A DNA stretch of 64,000 nt from the NCBI GenBank assembly GCA_964036315.1, contig OZ038498.1:10168468-10232467 (forward strand). Reading direction: 5' to 3'. Positions 1 through 10,770 of the stretch are shown piece after piece. A model generated the notes under the pieces. The model ran no database searches and was not told the DNA's origin. It saw nothing but the letters and a program-made list of their open reading frames with translations. Origin of the DNA: Acanthosepion esculentum. Taxonomy: Eukaryota; Mollusca; Cephalopoda; Sepiida; Sepiidae. A program made the position numbers and the translations under genes. Within the stretch, counting starts at the first letter, position 1, and the number at the start of each line of letters is the position of its first letter.

Positions 1-793
1 CATTTAGTTTATGAAAGTTAGTGGGTTGTGATCTGTATAAATTACTGTAGGAGTAAGGGAATTTGTAATGTATATTTCGAAGTGTAGTACCGTGGAAACT
101 AAGGCCAATGCTTCCTTTTCGATAGTTGAATATGATTTCTGAAACTTATTTAGTTTTTTCGAGTAGAAGCTCACTGGGTGTAGGTTGCCGTTTTCGTCTT
201 CTTGTATTAGCACTGCACCTATTCGTCTATCACTGGCATCTACGTGCATTTGAAATGATTTATTGAAGTCTGGTGCTCTAAGTACTGGGTTTGATTTTAG
301 TTTGTCCTTAATCATTTGTAAGGCTGTTTCACATTTTTGAGTTCATGTGAACTTTTGTCCCTTAATAGATTGGTTAGGAGTGTGGCTATCTCGGCTAGAT
401 TCTTACAACAATGCCTATAATAATTTGCCATTTCCAAGAATCTTCCTAAACTTCAGCTATTTGTGGGATGTGGATAATCTGATATAGCTGCCGTTTTCGC
501 TTCTATCAGCCTGACACTTCCATGTCCTATGACATGTCCTAGATATTTGACCTTAGCGAAGCAAAAATTGCTCTTGTCCAAGTTGACAGTCAGCCTCGTT
601 TCTCTTAGTTTCTGAAAGACTTTCTTTATCGTCTCTAAGTGTTCTTCTTCGGTATCGCTGTATATTACCATATCGTCTATGTATGCGTCAACTCTGGAAA
701 TGTTCAATATGCATTTATTCATTAGGCGTACGAATGTCGCTTGTGAGTTTCGCATCCCGGATGGCATGACTTTATATTGGTATGTCCCATCTG
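1..793 (-). mobile_element. Ty3/gypsy retrotransposon pol fragment (RT and RNase H)
   Basis: Read on the minus strand, 767-453 encodes the reverse transcriptase palm: MPSGMRNSQATFVRLMNK, the catalytic YIDDMV box and LGHVIG. The stretch 452-316 continues as the RT connection (GRFLEMANYYRHCCKNLAEIA) but has a stop and a frame change. 315-4 encodes RNase H with catalytic acids in HVDASDRRIGAVL, STIEKEALAL and YTDHNPLTF. The order RT then RNase H and the motif wording are those of Ty3/gypsy pol. The frame stays readable up to about 793 (QADGTYQYKVMP), where a different repeat begins abruptly. No protease, integrase or LTR lies in the window, so this is a broken relic that may continue off the left edge. 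Confidence 0.9.
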
Positions 794-938
794 CCTGACG
801 ATTGCACTAGCATGAAACAGACTGTCGCCTCTAAGTGCTGACTTCCATGTCCACTTTTATATTTACACACGCTCTATCTCTGATATTGAGCACTTTATCC
901 CATAAATGTAGCACACTTTAAGACTATATTTCTTTAAT
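794..938 (+). mobile_element. R1 repeat, copy 1 (hammerhead-bearing)
   Basis: This block is nearly identical to 61891-62030: the same stretch from CCTGACGATTG through GCATGAAACAGACTGTCGCC to TTAAGACTATATTTCTT. It begins exactly where the gypsy RT frame ends. It has no coding potential. The second copy forms a foldback; only one arm is present here. I do not know the family's formal name. Confidence 0.7.
795..829 (+). ncRNA. Hammerhead-ribozyme-like motif (R1 copy 1, stem I truncated)
   Basis: CTGACGA (795-801) is followed by a short stem II, TGC/GCA with loop ACTA (803-812) flanked by a U-U pair, then GAAA (814-817), stem III ACAG/CTGT around one A, and the triplet GTC with predicted cleavage after 826. 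Core bases are intact. The 5' strand of stem I is replaced by gypsy sequence, leaving about two pairs, so this copy is probably inactive. Confidence 0.5.
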
Positions 939-1520
939 GAACTAATGAGAACGAAAATAATATATAAATTTTAACATTCACATTAAGGCTCAATTCCGAT
1001 AGTAGAGCAATAATTATTTATTATAATTTTCATATAGACAAAAACAGTTTCCTCACTATATCGTTTGTTTATATGAAAAAAATATAATTAGTATATATAT
1101 TAAAGCAGGTTTGGTTAAATAATTTAGACAAATCATTTTGATTAGTTTTCACTGTGATTTTTTCAAGTTCTTGGATTTGATTAAGAATAATACCAAAATA
1201 TTCTTTCTAATAGTTTTTATTTTCTCAAGTATTTTCAATCACATCTGAGATCATATTTAGGTGGTTAAGCTGTCAGTGCGTATGTATGTGTTTCTGTAAA
1301 TTCAACTGTTTGTTGTTGTTGCTAATGCAGCAGTCTAGATTCAAAGTTCATGTATTTGGGCAGCAGCAGGGTCAGTATAAAGGAAGTAACTTTTCCATTT
1401 TTGTTCATACATATATAATTTTTTTTTTTAAATTTGATAAAATTATAAAAATTAATCGACATGATATGTCTAAATTATTAAACCAAACCAGTTTGAATGG
1501 AAATATGCAGCCTAAATATG

Positions 1521-1524
<4 letters not shown>

Positions 1525-1580
<56 letters not shown>
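1525..1580. repeat. (TA)n microsatellite
   Basis: An uninterrupted TA dinucleotide run abutting the left edge of a P1 repeat arm. Open frames across it (Ile-Tyr repeats) are artefacts. Confidence 0.95.
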
Positions 1581-1584
<4 letters not shown>

Positions 1585-1725
1585 GTATTTAGGCAGCAAT
1601 CCTTCTTTCATGCACATTTCATTAAAAACAACTGACAAGGTGCTTTTATTATTTAGTTTTTTTATATAATTTCTTGTGCGATCTAATAAAGTTTTTCCTT
1701 TGAAAATGGCTAAATGTATATATAC
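1581..1725 (-). repeat. P1 repeat arm, inverted partner of 2237-2406
   Basis: It contains the family hallmarks GGCAGCAATCCTTCTTTC, an ACTGACAAGGTGCTTTTA block and, on the minus strand, CATTTTCAAAGG-like sequence related to CTTGAAAATGGC. The same sequence in opposite orientation lies at 2237-2406 and as a tight palindrome at 35149-35640. Both local arms end in (TA)n on the outer side. Confidence 0.75.
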
Positions 1726-2029
1726 ATACACAAGGAACGCGGCATCAAATAGGTGGGGGGGGCATTTACAGTTAACAAAAAAAAAAAAATATAAATAAAA
1801 ATAACAATTTAAAAAATAAATATTAACTAATACGAAAGTTTTCAAATATATTAGTTACATATGCAAGGAATACATAGAACAGGCTCGATTCACGACCATA
1901 AGCTATCCAAAAGTCACGTCCGAAATTAAAGGCACCAGTCACGCTAGTAGATCACTTAAAGTGAACGCAGTGTTCAGGGGTGGGGGGAATCGGCTAGTCT
2001 CCCTCACCCCTAAACAGTGGGGCTAGCAT

Positions 2030-2240
2030 CCTTTCATTTCTTATTCCTATCTGCTCTCGCTCCGGATCTTTTTTGGCCCCCTTGCCTTGATCGACTCACT
2101 GTCTTTCTCTTTCTCCACATCCCCTCCCTTGCCACTCCTATCTGCTCTTCCTCCAACCCCCTCTTTAACCCCTTGCGTGATAGTGGCCTCCGGCCTTGTT
2201 TGGGGTGATATGATTAAAAAAAAAAAAAAAAAAAAAAATG
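2030..2240 (+). mobile_element. LINE 3' UTR with poly(A) tail
   Basis: A pyrimidine-rich tail ending in CCGGCCTTGTTTGGGGTGA, TATGATT and about 22 A residues (2217-2238). The same 3' end (AACCCCTTGCGTGATAGTGG) closes the LINE copies at 12406-13060, 17512-18245 and 32388-32870, where it follows ORF2. This copy is truncated to its untranslated tail and sits between the two P1 arms. Confidence 0.75.
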
Positions 2241-2367
2241 TATAGCCAAAAGCAGTTCGGACAGTTTTTATATAATCTATCATCTGAAAAGAAAAACTTT
2301 ATTAGATCGCACAAGAAATTATATAAAAAACTAAATAAAAGCACCTTGTCAGTCGTTTTTAATGAAA

Positions 2368-2406
<39 letters not shown>
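2237..2406 (+). repeat. P1 repeat arm plus (TA)n
   Basis: Inverted copy of 1581-1725: TGTATAGCC, an AGCAGTTCGGAC block, TTTATTAGATCGCACAAGAAA and the GCACCTTGTCAGTCGTTTTT block, ending in (TA)n at 2375-2406. The AGCGCT palindrome seen in other copies is mutated here. Confidence 0.7.
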
Positions 2407-2411
<5 letters not shown>

Positions 2412-3600
2412 CATATGACACCATAAACAGATTTGTGAAGATGTGATACCTGAAAGTGCCTGGCACAGCAGTGAAAATGTTGAGACATGTTCAGATTCTC
2501 CTCAGATACACCGAAATCTATTCAAACCATAGAAAATCTTAAAGTTTTATTGGTCTTCAACCAAACCTGCATAAATGAAAAACTGCTGCCCAAATACACC
2601 TGATATATATGTATGTATGTATGATGGACTCTGCAGTCATCTTTAGTGCATAAGGGTCCAATAATTAAACCCTTAGACCTGAACAGTCAGAGAACCTGCA
2701 CATATGATTTGATTATAGCTTTCAAGGCACATGCAGAAAACATCAACACTTTTCAGGACTGAATACAGAGAACTGGTATACCAACCTGTATATGTTTTGA
2801 ATTCAGAATTGTTCTTCACCTAGACTGGTTGCCAACCAATGCTAAAGTGTCTAGTTTTGCATTACTGTTTAACCTATAGCTGGAGATGACACTTAAACAA
2901 TTATATTTAGATTATAAAATTATAAACTGGAAAAATAGAAGGGATATTTAATGACTAAATAATTAATTATGTCACCTTTTTAAAAGTTTTTACAAAAGAT
3001 TTGTTGTCCTTTCTTATTTGAAAGTTTTTGAATTTTAAATCTAGAAAGTTCTACTACTAAAAAAATATCTTTTTAAGATGACATTTGAAGACTTATATTT
3101 AGATATTTACAAATACAAGAGATACATTACAAAGTTAACTATGCGATCATAATTTTTTATGTTTGATCAGAGTTATTCTGTTAATTAATTCAGAAATTTT
3201 TCTCGCTGACTTGCCTTTTTTCAGGATTTAATTATTTATTTTTCAGAATTTCACAAGCTGCAATTTTGATCTTCACCTTTTCCTTACGAAGTTACGAATG
3301 TCTTCCATGAAAATGATGTCTATACAAACTCACTCCTCACTTTTCCACAGTAAGTACATCTGTTATATTCTGATTGAGTGTTTGAGAAATAGTTTAGGTT
3401 ACAATAAAATCTTACTTATTTATCTAATAAAGATTTATTGAAAATGTTTTGTTAATATGAAAGTTATTTTGTCTTGCCGTCTCATCATCGAATCTTTTTT
3501 TGTTACAGCTTAGCAGTAAATATCTTAATTGAAAATTTGTATATTTATGATTAGCTTGTCTCAATAGAATCCAAACATATAAAAATAGTTGTATTATTTA
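2407..3600. other. AT-rich stretch, nothing recognised
   Basis: No long open frame, no family-specific motif and no obvious internal repeat. A fragment near 2560-2600 (CTGCTGCCCAAATACACC) resembles the end of the P1 family. Confidence 0.5.
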
Positions 3601-3850
3601 CATTAATCAGACTGTTATCCTCATCTTCATTGTCATATACTCACAATGTTTTGGCTGTTGTATGCTCCGGCCTTCTTCAGTTTTTTGGAATTTCGAACTG
3701 AACCCTTTATTTCGTCCACCAGGGTAGATTATTCTAGTTCTATGGGCCATGCCTCTTCTGGCTGTCTCAGTTATTTCCCATAAACTCAACTCTCCATGAT
3801 TTTGGTTCACCACTGCTGTGACCTGGTATTGAACTCACAACTCTTTGGGT
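3601..3850 (-). mobile_element. G-family repeat fragment with degenerate hammerhead-like core
   Basis: On the minus strand CTGAAGA (3680-3674) leads into AGGCC, a loop, AGCC and AAAACATTGTGA. Its 5' flank (TTCGAAATTCC) and TTTATTTCGTCCACC also occur in the larger copy at 27885-28985. The normal GAAA is AAAA here, so the core is broken. The right part (3790-3850) has a B-box-like GAGTTCAATACC on the minus strand, suggesting a fused tRNA-SINE scrap. Confidence 0.55.
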
Positions 3851-4189
3851 CTAGTCAATGGATCTAAAAAACGTTTTTATTTTCAAGGACACATGGTCCA
3901 GTTGATAAAGACATTGGTTAGACGTTGGTTAAATTTTGGGATGTAGTCTTGAAAAAGGCAATAAATCTCAGTCAAAGATGGAATGTTGATTCGGTATTGC
4001 TGTGAGGACAGATATAAAATTAAAATGCTTCTGCCTGATGTCTTGCAATGTAAAATCAGAATATTTCATCTACTAAATTACGGAGCAATTGATTCTTAAT
4101 TTTAGTGAAAAGAAGATGGCACCAAATTTTAAAAATAAATTTTAAATAGAAAATATTAAATTAAAAATTAAATTAAGATTGTTTCCCCC

Positions 4190-4276
4190 AAACACCGTTC
4201 TTTATTCTTGCTCTTTGTAACCTCTTGTGTGTTAGTGGCAATCCTGCCTTGCTTGGGGTGAAATGGTTAAAAAAAA
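4190..4276 (+). mobile_element. LINE 3' tail scrap
   Basis: CTCTTGTGTGTTAGTGGC followed by CCTTGCTTGGGGTGAAATGG and a short A run matches the 3' end of the LINE family at 12406-13060. Only the terminal ~85 bases survive. Confidence 0.6.
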
Positions 4277-4394
4277 ATATACATGTTTGAGTTATTGCTA
4301 TTATTTATGAAATAGTTGAACAAAGCCATTTGTATGTGAGTAAATTATAGATTGATCAGTTAATACTGAGATCAGGAAATCACTCTTTACACTA

Positions 4395-4690
4395 ATTAAT
4401 TTATATTATAGTGATAATATAGTGATAATAATTATAGTGATAATATTATAATGATAATGATAATAATTATAATGATAATATTATAATGATAATAATTATA
4501 ATGATAATAATTATAGTGATAATATTATAGTGATAATTATTATAGTGATAATATTATAATGATAATTATTATAGTGATAATATTATAGTGATAATTATTA
4601 TAGTGATAATATTAAGTTGTTAATTATTATAGTGATAATATTATTGTGTTAATTATTATAGTGATAGTTATTATAGTGATAATATTATGC
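4395..4690. repeat. ATTATAGTGATAAT satellite
   Basis: Irregular tandem array built from TATAGTGATAATAT and TATAATGATAAT variants, about 12-15 bases each. Confidence 0.85.
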
Positions 4691-4894
4691 ATTTTACTTG
4701 AGTTTTCAGGTCATTCCCTTGTTTGTATTGATATCTAAAAGATATATTCTAAAAGCAGTAAGAAATACATTTACCAATTTAATTTTTAGATTAACTGATC
4801 TAAAATGAATTTATTTTATTAATTTTTGGATTAACTGATCTGAAAATATTAATGTATGTGAATATTTGTATACATATGCACAGGTAAGTGTTTG

Positions 4895-4925
<31 letters not shown>

Positions 4926-5084
4926 GAATGAATTAAATATTCAGAACAATAAAAACTTGTAAAATCATGACTAAAAGTTTCCTGTAGAATGGATTCTCAG
5001 CTATTATTCATGACAAACCATTCACATGCACATGTTTCAGCTTAATGTTAGTGTTAGTGCAATCTGGATGTTTCAGCTGAATAT

Positions 5085-5519
5085 TAGTGACATCCAGATA
5101 TTTCAGCCCAATGTTAATGTCATCCAGATATTTCAGCCCAATGTTAATGTCATCCAGATATTTCAGCCCAATGTTAATGTCATCCAGATATTTCAGCCCA
5201 ATGTTAATGTCATCCAAATATTTCAGCTCAATGTTAGTGTCATCCAGATATTTCAGCCCAATGTTAGTGTCATCCAAATATTTCAGCTCAATGTTAGTGT
5301 CATCCAAATATTTCAGCTCAATGTTAGTGTCATCCAAATATTTCAGCTCAATGTTAGTGTCATCCAAATATTTCAGCTCAATGTTAGTGTCATCCAAATA
5401 TTTCAGCTCAATGTTAGTGTCATCCAAATATTTCAGCTCAATGTTAGTGTCATCCAAATATTTCAGCTCAATATTAGTGTCATCCAAATATTTCAGCTCA
5501 ATGTTAGTGTCATCCAAGA
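5085..5519. repeat. 30-bp minisatellite (~14.5 copies)
   Basis: Unit ATATTTCAGCTCAATGTTAG plus TGTCATCCAA, 30 bases. The first four copies carry the variant CCCAATGTTAATGTCATCCAG; later copies mostly CTCAATGTTAGTGTCATCCAA, indicating block-wise homogenisation. Because 30 is a multiple of three, frames stay open through the array: a 10-residue repeat LDDTNIELKY on the minus strand and two plus-strand frames. I regard these as by-products, since both strands are open and no flanking exon or known domain is seen. Confidence 0.95.
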
Positions 5520-6368
5520 AATCTACTAAAGTAAATTACTGCTGTATGGATAATTTAAGCCAAAATATAAACAAAACAATACTTTCTATGAACAATATTA
5601 ATACTAATCACAAGTCTTCCTGTAATTGCAGGAATAAGAAAAATTTGAATGTAAAGTGTTCCGAAGGTTGTGTGTGAGTCAACAGTATGAAGTATAGGTG
5701 TTCCAAACATCTTTTATGTTGAGACCACTAAAGGAACTACAGACACAATCGTAAATCTTTGTTCAGTAAAAGAAATTATGCATAAACTACACTGTTTAAA
5801 TATATATGGGAGTTAAAAGACCAGAGGGCGTGAATGTCCAATTGATTAAGTGGAATATTTTGATGAAGGTACAAATTCGGGAAGTAAGGTTTGGTAAATT
5901 TGTCTGCAGAAGTGATGTATCTTGCTACAAAATGAACTCTTTTATTTTATAATAATACAAAATTAATATGCAAATGTCATATTTTATGTTATTTACATTG
6001 TGATTGATGATTGGTCAGTTAGGCTTGCATTTGCTTATAATTCTATTTGACTGAAACACATATTTACGAATGACTTGTTATAAATGACACCTGAGGAACA
6101 AGTAGAAAAATTCTTATAATTTTAACATGTTTTGCTATTTAATTTTGCTTTATCTGCAATCTTTTGGAAGTGAAATAATGTGGAGTTATGTTTCAATTTT
6201 TAAATTCTATGTTGTTTTGTATTTATTGGTTTTGTAAGTGACACATTATGAAATTTATGTTTATGTCTGTATCATTTTTATTTTCATTCGTTGTAGATGT
6301 CATGTATAATTTATGGCATAAATGTAATGTTTATGTTTAATTCTTGAAATGGTAACACAATATTCACT

Positions 6369-6370
<2 letters not shown>
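5520..6370. other. AT-rich stretch, nothing firm
   Basis: No coding signal. 5820-5885 contains TGTCCAATTGATTAAGTGG and GGTACAAATTCGGG, a faint tRNA A-box/B-box pair that could be a decayed SINE head; too weak to call. Confidence 0.4.

Positions 6371-6437
<67 letters not shown>
6371..6437. repeat. (TA)n microsatellite
   Basis: One of the longest pure TA tracts in the window. Confidence 0.95.
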
Positions 6438-6441
<4 letters not shown>

Positions 6442-7087
6442 GCTCAGTGAATATAGGTATAATATTTATATAAACAAAAAAAATATGTATAAAAACACAC
6501 AAAATACACTTCATCATTTTCTCTCCCAATCAAAATACAGAATTATGTATCAGTCTGTAAATTCAGTGTGTTATTTTAATTGTTTTTTGTAGATGTCATA
6601 TCTGTACCAAATGGTGTTTGTGTTTGTTTGATTCTTGAAATGATAACATAATTTAAGTGTGTAATAAAAATTGTTTTTTCATGTATTTTTATTGCATGGT
6701 AATGATGACAAATGTTTGAAATAATTTTATAATACTAGTTTACGTCATCTGTAAATGTTTGGATCTTATATTCTTTATTGGTTTTATGAATATTGGTCAT
6801 ATGTAGAAGCCTGTTGCGTGCGTATTTATTGTTTGGGGAATATTTATTATTATTCCTTCTACATATTTTCTACATAATAGTTTGTGAGTTTCTTTTAATA
6901 AGATAGCATTTTTAAAATCAAAATTATGGCACACTTTTTTTATATGGGATACTAAGAAATTTAATGAATTTTGCATTCATCAATGAGGGTCTTTAGATTT
7001 ACTAAATATATATATATATATATATGTGCTCAGAATTAATCTGTAGAAAAAGATATTATGTATAACGGAAAAAGAAAATAATAAAAT

Positions 7088-7152
7088 TGTATGTAGTTTT
7101 AGCTGACATGTTTTAGCCATTGTCGACGAAACATGTTGGCTAAAACTACATA
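7088..7152. repeat. Short foldback hairpin
   Basis: GTATGTAGTTTTAGCTGACA at left is complementary to GGCTAAAACTACATAC at right, arms of about 25 bases around TAGCCATTGTCGACG. The right arm carries ACGAAACATGTT, a GAAAC-plus-palindrome segment like those in the hammerhead-like families here, but without a CTGANGA box. Confidence 0.65.
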
Positions 7153-7189
7153 CAGTTTTCCTATTGCTTTTTTCCTTTACAACACTAAG

Positions 7190-7440
7190 TCACATATTGT
7201 TATATACCGTGCCTATGAACACTGATGGGTATGTCCCAATCCTCATAAATATGTTGAACACTATTGTAGGTGTGAGTAAGAAGCTGTGTAAGTAGTCCAC
7301 CGCTAGCAGTGGTTTACCTACTTCATGGCACTTGTGAGTACTGTATTTTCTTGATGTTATAAAGATTACCATTTCATTTCCAACCTTCATTTTGGTTATT
7401 CCTCATTCAGTAACCTTTCTTAGGTTACAATACATAGCAT
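7190..7440 (+). repeat. K-family repeat, copy 1
   Basis: Shares GATGTTATAAAGATTACCAT and the terminal TTCAGTAACC...TAGGTTACAA with 11735-11890 (+) and 19880-20345 (-). Non-coding and of unknown class. Confidence 0.6.
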
Positions 7441-7467
7441 ACCTTATATATATATATATATATATTT

Positions 7468-7968
7468 AAGTAATGAAAATCTTGGTAATCCGTATGGATA
7501 ATCCCAAGGAGTTTGAAATCCTGAGAGCTCAATGTTAAGTCAGAGCGAATAATTTAATTTAAAGAAAAACAGACCACTTTAAGGCTCCATTTGTAATAAT
7601 TTATTTCACCAGAGAATTTTATTTTTATCTGGATCTTCAGACTTCACTTTCAAAAGTTGAAACAAAAAATGAATTCAAAATTTACACATTTGACGGGCAG
7701 TATTAAGCTTATAAAAAAAAGAAATATAAAAAGAAATTTTAAAACTCTCCCTTCCCTCTCAAAACTCGACCATGTCTCTCACACTATTCCTCACCACCCT
7801 CTTTGTCAACTTATATAAGCTTAATACTGCCTGTCAAAAGTGTAAGTTTTGAATTCATTTTTTGTTTCACCTTTTGAAAGTGAAGTCTAAAGATCCAGAG
7901 AAAAATAAAATTCTCTGGTGAAATAAATTATTACAAATGGAGCCTTAAAGTGGTCTGTTTTTCTTTAA

Positions 7969-7980
<12 letters not shown>
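7468..7980. mobile_element. F-family foldback element, copy 1
   Basis: Inverted arms of about 160 bases: 7556-7715 (AAACAGACCACTTTAAGG onward) and 7812-7974 (reverse complement, ending CCTTAAAGTGGTCTG). The left flank 7468-7555 (GGTAATCCGTATGG, GAGCTCAATGT) is the family tail also seen at 42240 and 46300. Each arm, read outward from the spacer, contains CTGAAGA or a mutated form, a CCAGAGAA/TTCTCTGG hairpin and GAAAT. Bounded by (TA)n at 7446-7466 and 7973-8000. Confidence 0.75.
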
Positions 7981-8004
<24 letters not shown>

Positions 8005-8570
8005 CTAACTAGAGACCATCATTCTGAAATAGACAACTTAGACGAACAATTTTTGGCTACACAGACCACACGTGAGATGTCTTCCCCACCCTGCAACTTA
8101 TAACCTCTCTTCATCTGTGTTTACAATCATACAACCCCCACTCCCCCACTAATAATAATAGACCATCCTAACGCTTTTACACTGATCAAATGTTTAAATT
8201 TAAGTTTATTTATATAAAAAGTTTCACACAGTGAGGAATCACACAGAGATTGAGCTTTTGCTAACAATATGATCTCCACCAGAAAATACACTGTCTACAA
8301 AAACAACTTTCGATGAGTAATTCCCATTTCTTTGTTTATTTCTCGGTCCGTTGATAAAAGACACAAGTATACTCAAAAATTCTGAACTTAAAACCTTTCT
8401 TTCCATGCATCATTTCTGTCATATGGTTAATAATTAATATTTAATAAATATTTTTTGTACTGATTATATTGGTACACTTTCGTTTGACCTCATTTTATTA
8501 ACTAACCTACCTATTTTACATACTATAAGAAGCACACATTTTAATTATATAAACATATATATACCTTCTG

Positions 8571-8743
8571 TCTGAATTACTGGGATGAGGAGTTATCATT
8601 ATTTATACTATTTATATTTGAACTATTATCCTCATCTTTGTTGTTATTATCACCAGATCAGCTTCGGTCTGAATTTTTGGGATGAGGGGTTATCATTATT
8701 TACACTATTTATATTTGGGCTATTGTCCTCATCTTTGTTGTAG
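8571..8743. repeat. Tandem duplication of a G-family segment
   Basis: Two direct copies of about 73 bases (GGGATGAGGAGTTATCATTA... and GGGATGAGGGGTTATCATTA...), each containing ATCCTCATCTTTGTTGT, the sequence that borders the hammerhead-like core in other G copies. Confidence 0.7.
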
Positions 8744-8757
8744 TCATTAAATCAAGA

Positions 8758-9056
8758 ATGCACGGAATCCATTATGAAATTTCTACACCAGCTACGAGAT
8801 GCTTGACATTAAATCAAATGTTGTTGGAGGCGTCTATCAAATTTATACAACAGGAAGAGTTGAAAAATTTCATATGGAAAAAAAAAAATCAACCCGGAAT
8901 TATGTGCGCATGCATGATAAAGAAAACAACAGTAAAATGCAAATATTATAACTGTGAGCATCGACCAAGCATAGAGAAGTGCCCGGCATGCAGACAGATA
9001 TGAACAAATTGTAAAAAGAAAAATCATTTTCAGTTAGTGTGTAAATTATAAAAGAA
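8758..9056 (+). pseudogene. LTR-retrotransposon gag fragment with zinc knuckles
   Basis: The frame from 8758 reads ...TVKCKYYNCEHRPSIEKC, CPACRQI, then a TGA in place of an expected Cys codon, then TNCKKKNHFQLVCKL before a stop. CxxC pairs and a C-x2-C-x4-H-x4-C knuckle (first Cys lost to the TGA) are typical of gag nucleocapsid regions of gypsy-type elements. Only the C-terminal part of gag is here; no protease or RT follows in frame. A single-base change broke the knuckle. Confidence 0.7.
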
Positions 9057-9060
9057 AAAT

Positions 9061-9663
9061 ATAAAGATCGTTGAAAAAAAATGATTGTAAAAAGTGAAAC
9101 TGATGTTTTCTCAATACGGAAGAAGTGGCGGATGTGAAAGGCAGGATGAACTGCTAGCTACCCCCGATGAGGCTAACTATCCCTATCGATCAAAAAGATA
9201 ACGCTTGGTGTGTTGTGTATGCAGGAGAGGATAGCCGGCACGAACCTGAGAACATACGCTTGCAAAAAAAATGGTCACAGCAGTGGGATGAATGATGTCT
9301 AGAATTTGTTTATGCAAATGATTCATGTTTTGCATAGCGAAATTACCAACGTTTCTGAGCTCAATATAAATAGGTGGACTTCTGTTTGGTCAGAGTTGCC
9401 AATATTACTATCGTATGGAACGTCATGATTCTGATATTCTTTTTGTTCATCTTCGCTTTCTGTGTCTCGGTTATGTTCGAACTTCATTTGCACCATTCCT
9501 GTGTGGAATTCTTCATCACCTCTGCCGTGGATGTGTCTCTGTTTTGTTTCGTTTGTCTCTGGTGCTGTTGTTTGTCCCATCCCTCCTCGTTTGTTTTCTG
9601 GCAGCAGTAAAACAACTTTCAGGCTATTTCGGTATTAGGGATGACAAGCAAGTAGTTTGACAT
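9061..9663. other. Unrecognised stretch between two gag relics
   Basis: Higher GC than the surroundings near 9120-9300 and 9400-9620. Overlapping open frames of about 80 codons occur on both strands, but none has a domain I recognise. It may be decayed pol or leader sequence of one of the flanking gypsy relics. Confidence 0.35.
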
Positions 9664-10250
9664 TCGGCTAATACCTGAGTTCAGTGAAGCAGCCACTAAT
9701 TTACTGATAGTGGAATGGCTCAAGAATGTGGCGCTTGTTTGTGAAGTGGAGCCTGTCCTCCCACTGTGATTAACAGGGTATACAGTCAGCTCAACAAGGA
9801 ACAAAGGGCTGATATCGACCATGTCAAGCGAGCTCTGATAACCACTTTCAAGACTGATTCTTTTGTGGCATTTGACAGCTTCATGATGCAACAGCTGCTA
9901 CCCAGTGAAACTGTGTATTTGTTCTTGGCTGAACTTCAGAGGCCCACCCTGCTTGTTGGGGATGCACTACCAGAGAAATAGATGAGATGCACTTTTGTGG
10001 CTGGACTGCTGAGTTATATGAGGCAGCATCTCTGGGCATCATCAAGGATGGTCAACATGATCCTGGGGCAAATTCTGACCAGGTCAAGGGCCGTTATGTC
10101 AGATGGGAAAGAATTGGTCGCAGCAGATGTATAACTGGTTCAGTCCATAGCATGTACATCGAACAATCATAGCATTACGGGTTATGAATGCTCTGGATTT
10201 AACCAGTTTGCAAGAGACTGCCAGTCTCAGTGTGGAAAGAGGTGCAGTGA
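9664..10250 (+). pseudogene. Ty3/gypsy gag (frameshifted)
   Basis: Three frames must be combined. 9664 on reads RLIPEFSEAATNLLIVEWLK; 9766-9981 reads VYSQLNKEQRADIDHVKRAL and DSFVAFDSFMMQQLLPSETV, a retrotransposon gag capsid region; a frameshift near 9980 is followed by RCTFVAGLLSYMRQHLWASS. At about 10177-10220 GYECSGFNQFARDC is a CCHC knuckle with its first Cys and its His replaced. Assignment rests on family resemblance to gag proteins of this gypsy group. The protease follows downstream in the same direction. Confidence 0.75.
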
Positions 10251-10318
10251 CCCCATACGCAAAGTGCATTGAAGGTATACTGCTACAGGTTCTGAAAGAT
10301 AGGCCATGTCATATCTGA

Positions 10319-10770
10319 GTGTCTGGCAAATGGAGAAAGGGGCGAGACATTGGCACCAGTTTCTCCCCAGTCGGTTTAAAAGAGGTGCTCCCCATAAATG
10401 AAGCTTTGATTAATGGAAATAAATGCATGGCACTGGTGGATTCTGGATGTTCTCTGTCCTTTGTGATTGGATCAGTGTGCAGTCCCTGGAGTCAACAGAA
10501 GTTGGACCTCATGACAGCTGACAGTGAAATTCTCCACAGTCAGTGTTGGGACCATCACACTGGTAATTTCCTAGTTGTGGGCAGTCCATTGATAGGCTTT
10601 GATATGCTAATCAAAAGAGATGCACTGCACATAAACTTGGTACAGTTTGACATTGTGCTGAAAGGTGTTAACATGACATTGACGTGGGAAGTAACAATAT
10701 TACACCTCCTCGCAAATCTGCTTGTGTGCACAAATGGATTACGGACATCCGTACGTGAAAGGCCAAGGTG
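10319..10770 (+). pseudogene. Ty3/gypsy retropepsin
   Basis: The reading frame contains LPINEALINGNKCMALVDSG with CSLSFV, the aspartic-protease active site (DSG) of a single-domain retropepsin, followed by GFDMLIKRDALHIN, matching the GxDxL region of the fold. Processing of gag-pol would be its role. The frame then runs directly into an RNase H C-terminus with no reverse transcriptase between, so the element has lost RT and most of RNase H. Confidence 0.75.

Noticed and set aside
1286..1845. Open frames through (TA)n tracts, here and at 6311, 35066, 42000, 46315, 59433 and 59723
   Set aside because: Ile-Tyr repeats are read-through of TA dinucleotides.
5008..5677. Long open frames (167-196 codons) in the 30-bp array as a repetitive protein gene
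   Set aside because: Frames are open on both strands and in two plus frames purely because the unit is a multiple of three; no start context, splice signals or flanking coding sequence.
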